64,000 bases of DNA from Cercis canadensis (GCA_003255065.1 QAOA01001436.1:1141986-1205985), one strand, 5' to 3'. Positions 34,946 to 47,700 are shown, counted from the first letter of the stretch. A program made the numbers and translations. The notes: generated from the letters alone by a model not told the origin.

Positions 34946-37684
34946 TGACCTAGGACCCTATTTCGGTTCGTCCATGTATCTGACTCGGATATTTTTCCTT
35001 GGTTTCACTCTATCTGGACTGGGACCATGTTTTGGGTCGTCCCTGTATCTGACTAGAATATTTTTCATGGGTTTCACTGTACTTGGGAAGGGACTGTTTC
35101 CTAGTGGGTCATTGTATCTGGCCCGTGACCCAGTTTCGGTTCATCCCTCTATCTGACTCAGATATTTTTCTTGGGTTTCTCTGTAGTTGGGAAGGGACTG
35201 TTTCCTGTGGGGTCATTGTATTTGGCCTGTGACCCTGTTTCGGGTCGTCCCTGTATCTAGCTCGGATATTTTTCTTTAGTTTCACTGTATCTGACCTGGG
35301 ACCCTGTTTCGGTTTGTCCCTATATCTAACTCGGATATTTTTCTTGGGTTTCACTGTGTTTAGGAAGGGTTTTTTAACTAGAGGGTCAATGTATCTTGCC
35401 CGGGACCCTGTTTCGAATCGTCCCTGTATCAAACTCGAATAATTTTCTTGGGTTTCACTGTATCTGGGAAGGTACTGTTTCCTGGTGGGTCATTGAATCT
35501 GGCCCGGGACCCTGTTTCGGTCCAACTCTCTATCTGACTCAGATATTTTTCTTTGGTTTCACTGTATCTGACCTAGGACCCTGTTTCGGTTCGTCCTTGT
35601 ATCTGACTCGGATATTTTTCTTTGGTTTCACTGTATCTGACTTGGGACCCTGTTTCGGTTCGTCCTTGTCTCTGACTCGAATATTTTTCATGGGTTTCAC
35701 TGTACTTAGGAAGGGACTGTTTCCTGGTGGGTCAATGTATCTGGCACGGGACCCTGTTTCGAGTCGTCCCTGTATCTGGCTAGGATATTTTTCTTTGGTT
35801 TCACTGTATCTGACCTGGGACCCTGTTTCGATTCGTCCATGTATCTGACTCAGATATTTTTCTTTGGTTTCACTGTATCTAGACTGGGACCATGGTTCGG
35901 TCATCCCTGTATCTGACTCGGATATTTTTCATGGGTTTCACTGTACTTGGGAAGGGATTGTTTCCTGGTGGGTCATTGTATCTGGCCCGTGACCCTGTTT
36001 CGGTTCGTCCCTCTATCTGACTCAGATATTTTTCTTGGGTTTCTCTGTAGTTGGGAAGGGACTGTTTCCATGGGGTCATTGTATTTGGCCTGTGACCCGG
36101 TTTTGGGTCGTCCCTGTATCTAGCTCGGATATTTTTCTTTGCTTTCACTGTATCTGACCTGGGACCCTGTTTCGGTTCGTCCTTGTATCTGACTTGGATA
36201 TTTTTCTTTGGTTTCACTGTATCTGACCTGGGACCCTGTTTCGAATCGTCCCTGTATCAAACTCGAATAATTTTCTTGGGTTTCACTGTATCTGGGAAGG
36301 TACTGTTTCCTGGTGGGTCATTGAATCTGGCCCGGGACCCTATTTCGGTCCAACCCTCTATCTGACTCAGATATTTTTCTTTGGTTTCACTGTGTCTGAC
36401 CTGGGACCCTGTTTCGGTTCGTCCTTGTATCTGACTCGGATATTTTTCTTTGGTTTCACTGTATCTGACTTGGGACCCTGTTTCTGTTCGTCCTTATATA
36501 TAACTCGGATATTTTTCTTGGGTTTCACTGTATTTGGGAAGGGGTTTTATCCTAGAGGGTCAATGTATCTGGCCCGGGAACCTGTTTCGAGTCGTCCCTG
36601 TATCTGACTCGGATAATTTTCTTGGGTTTCACTATATCTAGGAAGGTACTGTTTCCTGGTGGGTCATTGAATCTGGCCCGGGACCCTGTTTCGGTTCGTC
36701 CCTGTATCTGATTCGGATATTTTTCTTTAGTTTGACTGTATCTGACCTGGGACCCTGTTTCGGTTCGTCCCTATATCTAACTCTGATATTTTTCTTGGGT
36801 TTCACTGTGTTTGGGAAGGGTTTTTTTACTAGAGGGTCAATGTATCTGGCCCGGGACCCTGTTTCGAGTCGTCCCTGTATCTAACTCAGATAATTTTCTT
36901 GGGTTTCACTGTATCTGGGAACGTACTGTTTCCTGGTGGGTCATTGAATCTGGCCCGGGACCCTGTTTCGGTTCGTCCCTGTTTCTGAATCTGATATTTT
37001 TCTTGGGTTTCACTGTATTTGGGAAGGGAATGTTTCCTGGTGGGTCATTGTATCTGGCCCGTGACCCTGTTTCGATTCATTCTTGTATCTCACCCGTATA
37101 TATTTCTTGGGTTCCTCTGTAGTTAGGAAGGGACTGTTTGTCGGTAGGTCATTGTATCTAGCCTGTGACACTGTTTCGGGTTGTCCCTGTATCTGACTCA
37201 GATATTTTTTTTTGGTTTCACTGTATCTGACCTAGGTCCCTATTTCGGTTCGTCCTTGTATCTGACTTGGATATTTTTCTTTGGTTTCACTGTATCTGAC
37301 CTGGGTCCCTGTTTCGGTTCGTCCTTATATCTAACTCGGATATTTTTCTTGGATTTCACGGTAATTAGGAAGGGGTTGTTTCCTAGAGGGTCAATGTATC
37401 TGGCCCAGGACCCTGTTTCGAGTCGTCTCTGTATCTGGCTTGAATAATTTTCTTGGGTTTCACTGTATTTGGGAAGGGAATGTTTCCTGGTGGGTCATTG
37501 TATCTGGCCCGTGACCTGTTTCGATTCGTTCTTGTATCTCACCCGTATATATTTCTTGGGTTTATCTGTAGTTAGGAAGGGACTGTTTGTCGGTAGGTCA
37601 TTGTATCTGGACTGTGACACTGTTTCGGGTTGTCCCTGTTTCTGACTCGGATAGTTTTTTTTGGTTTCACTGTATCTGACCTAG

Positions 37685-38965
37685 GTCCCTATTTCGGTTC
37701 GTCCCTGTATCTGACTCGGATATTTTTCTTAGGTTCCACTGTATCTGGACTTGGACCATGTTTCGGGTCGTCCCTGTATCTGACTTAGATATTTTTCATG
37801 GGTTTCACTGTACCTGGGAAGGGACTGTTTCCTGGTGGGTCATTGTATCTGGCCCGTGATCTTGTTTCGGTTCGTCCCTCTATCTGACTCAGATATTTTT
37901 CTTTGGTTTCTCTGTAGTTGGGAAGGGACTGTTTCCCAGAGGGTCATTGTATCTGGCCTGTGACCCTGTTTCGGCTCGTCCTTGTATCTAGCTCGAATAT
38001 TTTTCTTTGGTTTCACTGTAGCTGACCTGGGACCCTGTTTCGGTTCTTCCTTGTATCTGACTCAGATATTTTTCCTTGGTTTCACTGTATCGGACCTGGG
38101 ACCCTGTTTCGGTTCGTCCCTATATCTAACTCGGATAATTTTCTTGGGTTTCACTGCATTTGGGAAGGGGATTTTTCCTAGAGGGTCAATGTATCTAGCC
38201 CGGGACCCTGTTTCGAGTCGTCCCTGTATCTGACTCGGATAATTTTCGTGGGTTTCACTGTATCTGGGAAGGTACTGTTTCCTGGTGAGTCATTGAATCT
38301 AGCCCGAGAGCCTGTTTCGGTTCGTCCCTCTATCTGATTGAGATATTTTTATTTGGTTTCACTGTATCTGACCTGGGACCCTGTTTCGGTTCATCCCTTT
38401 ATCTGACTCAAATATTTTTCTTTGGTTTCACTGTATCTGACTTGGGGACCCTGTTTCAGTTCGTCCTTGTCTCTGACTCGAATATTTTTCATGGGTTACA
38501 CTGTACTTGGGAAGGGACTGTTTCCTGGTAGGTCAATGTATCTGGCCTGGGATCCTGTTTCTGGCTTTGATATTTTTCTTTGGATTCACTGTATCTGACC
38601 TAGGACCCTATTTCGGTTCGTCCATGTATCTGACACAGATATTTTTCTTAGGTTTCACTATATCTGGACTGGGACCATGTTTCGGGTCGTCCCTGTATCT
38701 GACTCGGATAATTTTGTTGAGTTTCACTGTATTTGGGAAGGTACTGTTTCCTGGTGGGTCATTGAATCTGGCCCGGGACCCTGTTTCGGTTCGTCCCTGT
38801 ATCTGACTCGGATATTTTTCTTGGGTTTCACTGTATTTGGGAAGGGAATGTTTCCTAGTGGGTCATTGTATCTGGCCCGTGACCTTGTTTCAATTCGTTC
38901 TTGTATCTCACCCGTATATATTTCTTGTGTTTCTCTGTAGTTGGGAAGGGACTGTTTGTCGGTAG
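37685..38965 (+). repeat. Long-range duplication, copy A2 (partner 12607-14290)
   Basis: Partner of the block at 12607. It lacks the extra unit of about 404 bp that lies next to the gap at 13256 in copy A1. It contains the truncated monomer at about 38563-38590. It ends shortly before the array is broken at 39229. Confidence 0.75.
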
Positions 38966-39229
38966 GTCATTGTATCTGGCCTGTGACACTGTTTCGGGTC
39001 GTCCCTGTTTCTGACTCGGATATTTTTCTTTGGTTTCACTGTATCTGACCTGGGACCCAGTTTTGGTTCGTCCCTATATCTAACTCGGATATTTTTCTTG
39101 GGTTTCACTGTATTTGGGAAGGGGTTTTTTCCTAGAGGGTCAATGTATCTAGCCCGAGACCTTGTTTCGAGTCGTCCTTGTATCTGACTCGGATAATTTT
39201 CTTGGGTTTCACTGTATCTGGGGAGGTAC

Positions 39230-39731
39230 TGATAACACATTATTTTATACTATTTGTTTCCCTTACACTTAGTCTTTTAGTGTGTGCTTCTAGTGATTTT
39301 TATAGCTTTTAGACATGTTTTGTAGATTTTGACTTGTTGGTGCTTGTAGATTTTAATTGCTTAATTGTTAAATTCTGGCACTACTTACGTTTTTTACCAT
39401 ATCTTTTTCTACATATGTCCGATTGATGTGATTCCAGTTTCGTTGGAAAGCTGACAGAATATTCCACATTTCATATGAAGATCCCAGAAGCTTATTCTCG
39501 CGTCTGGACAACTGAAATTCGCGTGCAAACAGTCCAGATTTTCTGCTCCGCCCAGCATTGACTGATTCCTTTCCTTAGGGCTGCCTATTGGACCAGAGCA
39601 TGTTTATTTGGGCCAACATCTGCTTTTTGGGCCAGCACACATGACACTAGGGCTTGATCATGTTTTTACCATTAATAATTTAGGAAACTAGGTTTATTTT
39701 GTAATTAGGAAACCATTAGGAAACCTAGAGG
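39230..39731. mobile_element. Non-satellite segment, probable truncated LTR-retrotransposon end
   Basis: The satellite is interrupted inside an L2 monomer (GGGGAGGTAC|TG). From 39230 the sequence begins TGATAACACATT, matching the TG that starts LTRs. The satellite's own monomer also has TG at this point (GGTACTG), so the boundary is uncertain by 2 bp. The segment has balanced, AT-rich composition, no tandem structure and no meaningful open frame. It contains TTGGGCC twice (39608, 39627) and TAGGAAAC three times near its right end (39681, 39706, 39717). It stops at the gap at 39732, so a right terminus (CA) and a target duplication of GGTAC cannot be seen. LTR identity is inference from general resemblance to plant LTR U3 regions. 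It could instead be other inserted DNA or a mis-joined contig end. Confidence 0.45.
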
Positions 39732-39732
39732 N
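39732..39732. other. Assembly gap collapsed to a single n
   Basis: Left is the non-satellite segment (AAACCTAGAGG); right is satellite in mid-monomer (GATAATTTTCTTGGG). The right side restarts about 38 bp upstream, in monomer phase, of the point where the satellite broke at 39229. The missing length is unknown and could include the rest of a retrotransposon. Confidence 0.85.
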
Positions 39733-40879
39733 GATAATTTTCTTGGGTTTCACTGTAATTGGGAAGGTACTGTTTCCTGGTGGGTCATTGAATCTGGCCC
39801 GGGACCCTGTTTCGGTTCGTCTTTCAATCTGACTCAGATATTTTTCTTTTTCACTATATCTCACCTAGGACCCTGTTTCGGTTCGTCCTTGTATCTGACT
39901 CAGATATTTTTCTTTGGTTTCACTGTATCTGACCTGGGACCCTGTTTCAGTTCGCCCTTATATCTAACTCGGATAATTTTCTTGGGTTTCACTGTATTTG
40001 GGAAGGGGATGTTTCCTAGAGGGTCAATGTATCTGTCTCGGGACCCTGTTTCGAGTCGTCCATGTATCTGACTCGGATAATTTTTTTGGGTTTCACTGTA
40101 TCTGGAAAGGTACATTTTCCTGGTGGGTCATTGAATCTGGACCGGGACCCTGTTTCGGTTCGTCCTTGTATCTGACTTAGATATTTTTTTTTGGTTTCAC
40201 TATATATGACCTAGAACCTAGTTTCGTTTCGTCCTTGTATCTGACTTGGATATTTTTCTTTGGTTTCACTGTATCTGACCTGGGACCCTGTTTCAGTTCG
40301 TCCCTATATCTAACTCGAATATTTTTCATTGGTTTTACTATATATGACCTTGTACCCTGTTTCGGTTCGTCCCTATATCTAACTCGGATATTTTACTTTG
40401 GTTTCACTATAATTGGGAAGGGGTTTTTTCCTAAAGAGTCAATGTATCTGGCCCGGGACCCTGTTTCGAGTCATCCCTGTTTCTGACTCGGATAATTTTC
40501 TTGCGTTTCACTGTATCTGGGAAGGTACTGTTTCCTGGTGGGTCATTGAATCTAGCCCGGGACCCTGTTTCAGTTCGTCTTTCAATCTTACTCAGATATT
40601 TTTCTTTGGTTTCACTATATCTCACCTAGGACCTTGTTTCAGTTCGTCCTTCTATCTGTCTCAAATATTTTTCTGTGGTTTCACTGTATCTGACCTGGGA
40701 CCCTGTTTCGATTCGTCCTTATATCTAACTCGAATATTTTTCTTGGGTTTCACTGTATTTGGGAAGGGGATGTTTCCTAGAGGGTCAATGTATAGGGTCT
40801 GGGACCCTGTTTCGAGTCGTCCCTGTATCTGACTCAGATAATTTTCTTGGGTTTCACTGTATCTGGGAAGGTACTGTTT

Positions 40880-41755
40880 CCTGCTAGGTCATTGAATCTG
40901 GCCCGGGACCCTGTTTCGGTTCCTCCCTCTATCTGACTCAGATATTTTTCTTTGGTTTCACTATATCTGACCTAGGACCCTGTTTCGATTCGTCCCTGTT
41001 TCTGACTCTGATAATTTTCTTGGGTTTCACTGTAATTGGGAAGGGACTGTTTCCTGGTGGGTCATTGTATCTGGCCCGTGACCCTGTTTCGGTTCGTCCC
41101 TCTATCTGACTCAGATATTTTCTTGGGTTTCTCTGTAGTTGGGAAGGGACTGTTTCCCGTTGGGCATTATATCTTGCCTGTGACCCTGTTTCAGGTCGTT
41201 CCTGTATCTGGCTCGGAAATTTCTCTTTGGATTCACTATATCTGACCTGGTACCCTGTTTCGGTTCGTCCCTATATCTAACTCGGATATTTTACTTGGGT
41301 TTCACTGTATTTGGGAAGGGGGTTTTTTCCTAGAGGGTCAATGTATCTGGCCCGGGACCCTGTTTCGAGTCGTCCCTGTATCTGACTCGGATAATTTTCT
41401 TCGGTTTCACTGTATCTGGGAAGGTACTGTTTCCTGGTAGGTCAATGAATCTGGCCCGGGACCCTGTTTCGGTTCGTCCTTGTATCTGACTCAGATATTT
41501 CTCTTTGGTTTCGCTGTATCTGACCTGGGACCCTGTTTCGGTTCGTCCTTATATCTAACTCGGATATTTTTCTTGGGTTTCACTGTATTTGGGAAGGGGA
41601 TGTTTCCAAGAGGTTCAATGTATCTGGCAAGGGACCCTGTTTCGAGTCGTCCCTGAATCTGACTTGGATAATTTTCTTCGGTTTCACTGTATCTGGAAAG
41701 CTACATTTTCCTGGTGGGACATTGAATTTGGACCGGGACCCTGTTTCGGTTCGTC
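40880..41755 (+). repeat. Triplicated 0.88-kb block, copy H1
   Basis: Copies lie at 40880, 42677 and 44059, spaced 1797 and 1382 bp. They share CGGTTCCTCCCTC, CTCTGATAATTTTC, a GTAATTGGGAAGGGACTG L start, CCCGTTGGGCATTATATC, TTGCCTGTGACC and TTTCCAAGAGGTTC. The spacings differ by exactly 415 bp, one HOR unit. Confidence 0.78.
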
Positions 41756-42676
41756 CTTCTCTCTGACTTAGATATTTTTTTTTGGTTTCACTGTATATGA
41801 CCTGGGACCTAGTTTCGTTTCGTCCTTGTATCTGACTCAGAAATTTTTCTTTGGTTTCACTGTATCTGACCTGGGACCCTGTTTCAGTTCGTCCCTATAT
41901 CTAACTCGGATATTTTTCTTTGGTTTCACTGTATCTGACCTGGTACCCTGTTTCGGTTCGTCCCTATATCTAACTCGGATATTTTACTTGGGTTTCACTG
42001 TACTTGGGAAGGGGTTTTTTCCTAGAGAGTCAATGTATCTGGCCCGGGACCCTGTTTCGAGTCGTCCCTGTATCTGACTCGGATAATTTTCTTGGGTTTC
42101 ACTGTATCTGGGAAGGTACTGTTTCCTAGGGGGTCATTGAATCTGGCCCAGGACCCTGTTTCGGTTCGTCCTTCTATCTGACTCAGATATTTTTCTTTAG
42201 TTCCACTATATCTGACGTAGGACCCTGTTTCGATTCGTCCCTGTTTCTGACTCGGATATTTTTCTTGGGTTTCACTGTATTTTGGAAGGGACTGTTTCCT
42301 GGTAAATCATTGTATCTGGCCCGTGACCCTGTTTCGGTTCGTCCCTCTATCTGACTCATATATTTTCTTGGGTTTCTCTGTAGTTGGGAAGGGACTGTTT
42401 CCCGTTGGGCATTATATCTGGCCTGTGACCCTGTTTCGGGTCGTTCCTGTATCTGGCTCGGATATTTTTCTTTGGTTTCACTATATCTGACCTGGTACTC
42501 TGTTTCGGTTCGTCCCTATATCTAACTCGGATATTTTACTTGGGTTTCACTGTATTTGGGAAGGGGTTTATTCCTAGAGGGTCAATGTATCTGGCCCGGG
42601 ACCCTGTTTCGAGTCGTCCCTGTATCTGACTCGGATAATTTTCTTCGGTTTCACTGTATCTGGGAAGGTACTGTTT

Positions 42677-43552
42677 CCTGGTAGGTCATTGAATCTGGCC
42701 CGGGACCCTGTTTCGGTTCCTCCCTCTATCTGACTCAGATATTTTTCTTTGGTTTCACTATATCTGACCTAGGACCCTATTTCAATTCGTCCATGTTTCT
42801 GACTCTGATAATTTTCTTGGGTTTCACTGTAATTGGGAAGGGACTGTTTCCTGGTGGGTCATTGTATCTGGCCCGTGACCCTATTTCGGTTCGTCCCTCT
42901 TTCTGACTCAGATATTTTCTTGGGTTTCTCTGTAGTTGGGAAGGGACTGTTTCCCGTTGGGCATTATATCTTGCCTGTGACCCTGTTTCGGGTCGTTCCT
43001 GTATCTGGCTCGGATATTTCTCTTTGGTTTCACTATATCTGACCTGGTACCTTGTTTCGGTTTGTCCCTATATCTAACTCGGATATTTTACTTGGGTTTC
43101 ACTGTATTTGGGAAGGGGGTTTTTTCCTAGAGGGTCAATGTATCTGGCCCGGGACCCTGTTTCGAGTCGTCCCTGTATCTGACTCGGATAATTTTCTTCG
43201 GTTTCACTGTATCTGGGAAGGTACTGTTTCCTGGTAGGTCATTGAATCTGGCCCGGGACCCTGTTTCGGTTCGTCCTTGTATCTGACTCAGATATTTTTC
43301 TTTGGTTTCGCTGTATCTGACCTGGGACCCTGTTTCGGTTCGTCCTTATTTCTAACTCGGATATTTTTCTTGGGTTTCACTGAATTTGGGAAGGGGATGT
43401 TTCCAAGAGGTTCAATGTATCTGGCCCGGGACCCTGTTTCGAGTCGTCCCTGTATCTGACTTGGATAATTTTCTTCGGTTTCACTATATCTGGAAAGCTA
43501 CATTTTCCTGGTGGGACATTGAATCTGGACCGGGACCCTGTTTCGGTTCGTC
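42677..43552 (+). repeat. Triplicated 0.88-kb block, copy H2
   Basis: Middle copy of the block described at 40880. The stretch separating it from copy H1 is 415 bp longer than the stretch separating it from copy H3. Confidence 0.78.
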
Positions 43553-44058
43553 CTTCTATCTGACTCAGATATTTTTCTTTGGTTTCACTATATCTGACGT
43601 AGGACCCTGTTTCGATTCGTCCCTGTTTCTGACTCGGATATTTTTCTTGGGTTTCATTGTATTTTGGAAGGGACTGTTTCCTGGTGGGTCATTGTATCTG
43701 GCCCGTGACCCTGTTTCGGTTCGTCCCTCTATCTGACTCATATATTTTCTTGGGTTTCTCTGTAGTTGGGAAGGGACTGTTTCCCGTTGGGCATTATATC
43801 TGGCTTGTGACCCTGTTTCGGGTCGTTCCTGTATCTGGCTCGAATATTTTTCTTTGGTTTCACTATATCTGACCTGGTACCCTGTTTCGGTTCGTCCCTA
43901 TATCTAACTCGGATATTTTACTTGGGTTTCACTGTATTTGGGAAGGGGGTTTTTTCCTAGAGGGTCAATGTATCTGGCCCGGGACCCTGTTTCGAGTCGT
44001 CCCTGTATCTGACTCGGATAATTTTCTTCGGTTTCACTGTACTAGGAAGGTACTGTTT

Positions 44059-44934
44059 CCTGGTAGGTCATTGAATCTGGCCCGGGACCCTGTTTCGGTT
44101 CCTCCCTCTATCTGACTCAGATATTTTTCTTTGGTTTCACTATATCTGACCTAGGACCCTGTTTCAATTCGTCCCTGTTTCTGACTCTGATAATTTTCTT
44201 GGGTTTCACTGTAATTGGGAAGGGACTGTTTCCTGGTGGGTCATTGTATCTGGCCCGTGACCCTGTTTCGATTCGTCCCTCTATCTGACTCAGATATTTT
44301 CTTGGGTTTCTCTGTAGTTTGGAAGGGACTGTTTCCCGTTGGGCATTATATCTTGCCTGTGACCCTGTTTAGGGTCGTTCCTGTATCTGGCTCGGATATT
44401 TCTCTTTGGTTTCACTATATCTGACCTGGTACCCTGTTTCAGTTCGTCCCTATATCTAACTCGGATATTTTACTTAGGTTTCACTGTATTTGGGAAAGGG
44501 GTTTTTTCCTAGAGGGTCAATGTATCTGGCCCGGGACCCTGTTTCGAGTCGTCCCTGTATCTGACTCGGATAATTTTCTTCGGTTTCACTGTATCTGGGA
44601 AGGTACTGTTTCCTGGTAGGTCATTGAATCTGGCCCGGGACCCTGTTTCGGTTCGTCCTTGTATCTGACTCAGATATTTTTCTTTGGTTTCGCTGTATCT
44701 GACCTGGGACCCTGTTTCGGTTCGTCCTTATATCTAACTCGGATATTTTTCTTGGGTTTCACTGTATTTGGGAAGGGGATGTTTCCAAGAGGTTCAATGT
44801 ATCTGGCCCGGGACCCTGTTTCGAGTCGTCCCTGTATCTGACTTGGATAATTTTCTTCGGTTTCACTGTATCTGGAAAGCTACATTTTCCTGGTGGGACA
44901 TTGAATCTGGACCGGGACCCGGTTTCGGTTCGTC
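44059..44934 (+). repeat. Triplicated 0.88-kb block, copy H3
   Basis: Third copy. A small indel at its start (CACTGTACTAGGAAGG for CACTGTATCTGGGAAGG) separates it from H2. Sequence following this copy (44934 to about 45459) matches what follows copy H1 (41755 to about 42280) at an offset of 3179 bp. Confidence 0.78.
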
Positions 44935-47159
44935 CTTCTATCTGACTTAGATATTTTTTTTTGGTTTCACTGTATATGACCTGGGACCTAGTTTTGTTTC
45001 GTCCTTGTATCTGACTCAGAAATTTTTCTTTGGTTTCACTGTATCTGACCTGGGACCCTGTTTCAGTTCGTCCCTATATCTAACTCAGATATTTTTCTTT
45101 GGTTTCACTGTATCTGACCTGGTACCTTGTTTCGGTTCGTCCCTATATCTAACTCGGATATTTTACTTGGGTTTCACTGTATTTGGGAAGGGGTTTTTTC
45201 CTAGAGAGTCAATGTATCTAGCCCGGGACCCTGTTTCGAGTCGTCCCTGTATCTGACTCGGATAATTTTCTTGGGTTTCACTGTATCTGGGAAGGTACTG
45301 TTTCCTAGGGGGTCATTGAATCTAGCCCGGGACCCTGTTTCGGTTCGTCCTTCTATCTGACTCAGATATTTTTCTTTGGTTTCACTATATCTGACGTAGG
45401 ACCCTGTTTCGATTCGTCCCTGTTTCTGACTCGGATATTTTTCTTGGGTTTCACTGTATTTTGGAAGGGACTGTTTCCTGGTGAGTCATTGTATCTGGCC
45501 CGTGACCCTGTTTCGGTTCGTCCCTCTATCTGACTCATATATTTTCTTGGGTTTCTCTGTAGTTGGGAAGGGACTGTTTCCCGTTGGGCATTATATCTGG
45601 CCTGTGACCCTGTTTCGGGTCGTTCCTGTATCTGGCTCGGATATTTTTCTTTGGTTTCACTATATCTGACCTGGTACCCTGTTTCGGTTCGTCCCTATAT
45701 CTAACTCGGATATTTTACTTGGGTTTCCCTGTATTTGGGAAGGGTTTTTTTCCTAGAGGGTCAATCTATCTGCCCCGGGACGCTGTTTCGAGTCGTCCGT
45801 TTATCTGACTCGGAAAATTTTCTTGGGTTTCATTGTATCTGGGATGGTACTGTTTCCTGGTGAGTCATTGAATCTGCCCCGGGACCCTGTTTCGGTTTGT
45901 CCCTCTATCTGACTCAGATATTTTTCTTTGGTTTCACTATATCTGACCTAGGACCCTGTTTCGGTTCGTCCCTGTATCTGACTCGGATATTTTTCTTGGG
46001 TTCACTATATTTGGGAAGGGACTGTTTCCTGGTGGGTCATTGTATCTGGCCCGTGACCCTGTTTCGATTCGTCCTTGTATCTCACCTGTATATTTTTCTT
46101 AGGTTTCTCTGTAGTTGGGAAAGGACTTTTTCCCGGTGGGTCATTGAATCTGGCCTGTGACCCTGTTTCGGGTCGTCCCTGTATCTGGCTCAGATATTTT
46201 TCTTTTGTTTCACTGTATCTGACCTGGGACCATGTTTCAGTTCGTCCCTATATCTAACTAGGATATTTTTCTTTGGTTTCACTATATCTGACCTGGTACC
46301 CTGTTCCGGTTCGTCCCTATATTTAACTCGAATATTTTACTTGGGTTTCACTGTATTTGGGAAGGGATTTTTTCCTAGAGAGTCAATGTATCTGGCCCGG
46401 GACCCTGTTTCGAGTCGTACCTGTATCTGACTCGGAAAATTTTCTTGGGTTTTACTGTATCTGGGAACGTACTGTTTCCTGGTGAGTCATTGAATGTGGC
46501 CCGGGACCCTGTTTCGGTTCGTCCCTCTATCTGACTCATATTTTTCTTTGGTTTCACTATATCTGACCTAGGACCCTGTTTCGGTTCGTCCCTGTATTTG
46601 ACTCGGATATTTTTCTTGGGTTTCACTATATTTGGGAAGGGACTGTTTCCTGGTGGGTCATTGTATCTAGCCCGTGACCCTGTTTCGATTCGCCCTTGTA
46701 TCTGACTCAGATATTTTTCATTGGTTTCACTGTATCTAACCTGGGTCCCTGTTTCGGTTCGTCTTTATATCTAACTCGGATATTTTTCTTGGGTTTCACT
46801 GTATTTGGGAAGGGGATGTTTCCTAGAGGGTCAATGTATCTGGCCCGGGACCCTGTTTCGAGTCGTCCCTGTATCTGACTCGGATAATTTTCTTGGGTTT
46901 CACTGTATCTAGAAAGCTACATTTTCCTGGTGGGTCATTGAATCTGGACCGGGACCCTGTTTCGGTTCGTCCTTCTATATGACTTAGATAATTTTTTTTT
47001 GTTTCACTGTATATGACCTGGGACCTAGTTTCGTTTCGTCACTGTATCTGACTCGGGAATTTTTCTTTGGTATCACTGTATCTGACCTGGGACCCTGTTT
47101 CCGTTCGTCCCTATATCTAACTCGGATATTTTTCTTTTGTTTCCCTATATCTGACCTGG

Positions 47160-47700
47160 TACCCTGTTTCGGTTCGTCCCTATATCTAACTCGGTTATTT
47201 TACTTGGGTTTCACTGTATTTGGGAAGGGGTTTTTTCCAAGAGAGTCAATGTATCTGGCCCGGGACCCTGTTTCGAGTCGTCCCTGTATCTGACTCGGAT
47301 AATTTTCTTGGGTTTCACTGTATCTGGGAAGGTACTGTTTCCTAGTGGCTCATTGAATCTGGCCCGGGACCCTGTTTCGGTTCGTCCTTCTATCTGACTC
47401 AGATATTTTTCTTTGGTTTCACTATATCTCACCTAGGACCCTGTTTCGGTTCGTCCTTGTATCTGACTCAGATATTTTTCTTTCGTTTCTCTGTATCTGA
47501 CTTGGGATCCTGTTTCGGTTCGTCCCTATATCTAACTCGGATATTTTTCTTATGTTTCACTGTATTTAGGAAGGGGGTTTTTCCTAGAGGGTCAATGTAT
47601 CTAGCCCGGGACCCTATTTCGAGTCGTCCCTGTATCTGACTTGGATAATTTTCTTGGGTTTCACTGTATCTGAGAAGGTACTGTTTCTTGGTAAGTCATT
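47160..47700 (+). repeat. Duplication, copy I1 (partner 49063-49603)
   Basis: Constant offset of 1903 bp. Shared variants include CTAGTGGCTCATTG in L2, TATATCTCACCTAGG, TTCGTTTCTCTGTATC, CTTATGTTTCACTG and TTTAGGAAGGGGGTTTTTCC. Confidence 0.78.

Larger units (their letters stand above)
26962..39229 (+). repeat. Satellite array, central domain, part 3
   Basis: S and L monomers of the central flavour continue, all on the + strand, with a discontinuity at 27018. Variants shared with 15-24 kb include the TTTTTTTACTAGAG L1, the GGTCCAACCCTC L2 and the TGACCTGGGAAGGGAC junction (about 27219, 29440, 30207, 33400, 34167). The array stops at 39229 inside an L2-type monomer. No gene or RNA is visible. 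Confidence 0.93.

Noticed and set aside
39230..39731. A gene or regulatory region in the only non-satellite stretch
   Set aside because: No meaningful open frame, splice pattern, tRNA-like fold or recognisable promoter was found. An LTR fragment is the better, though unproven, explanation.
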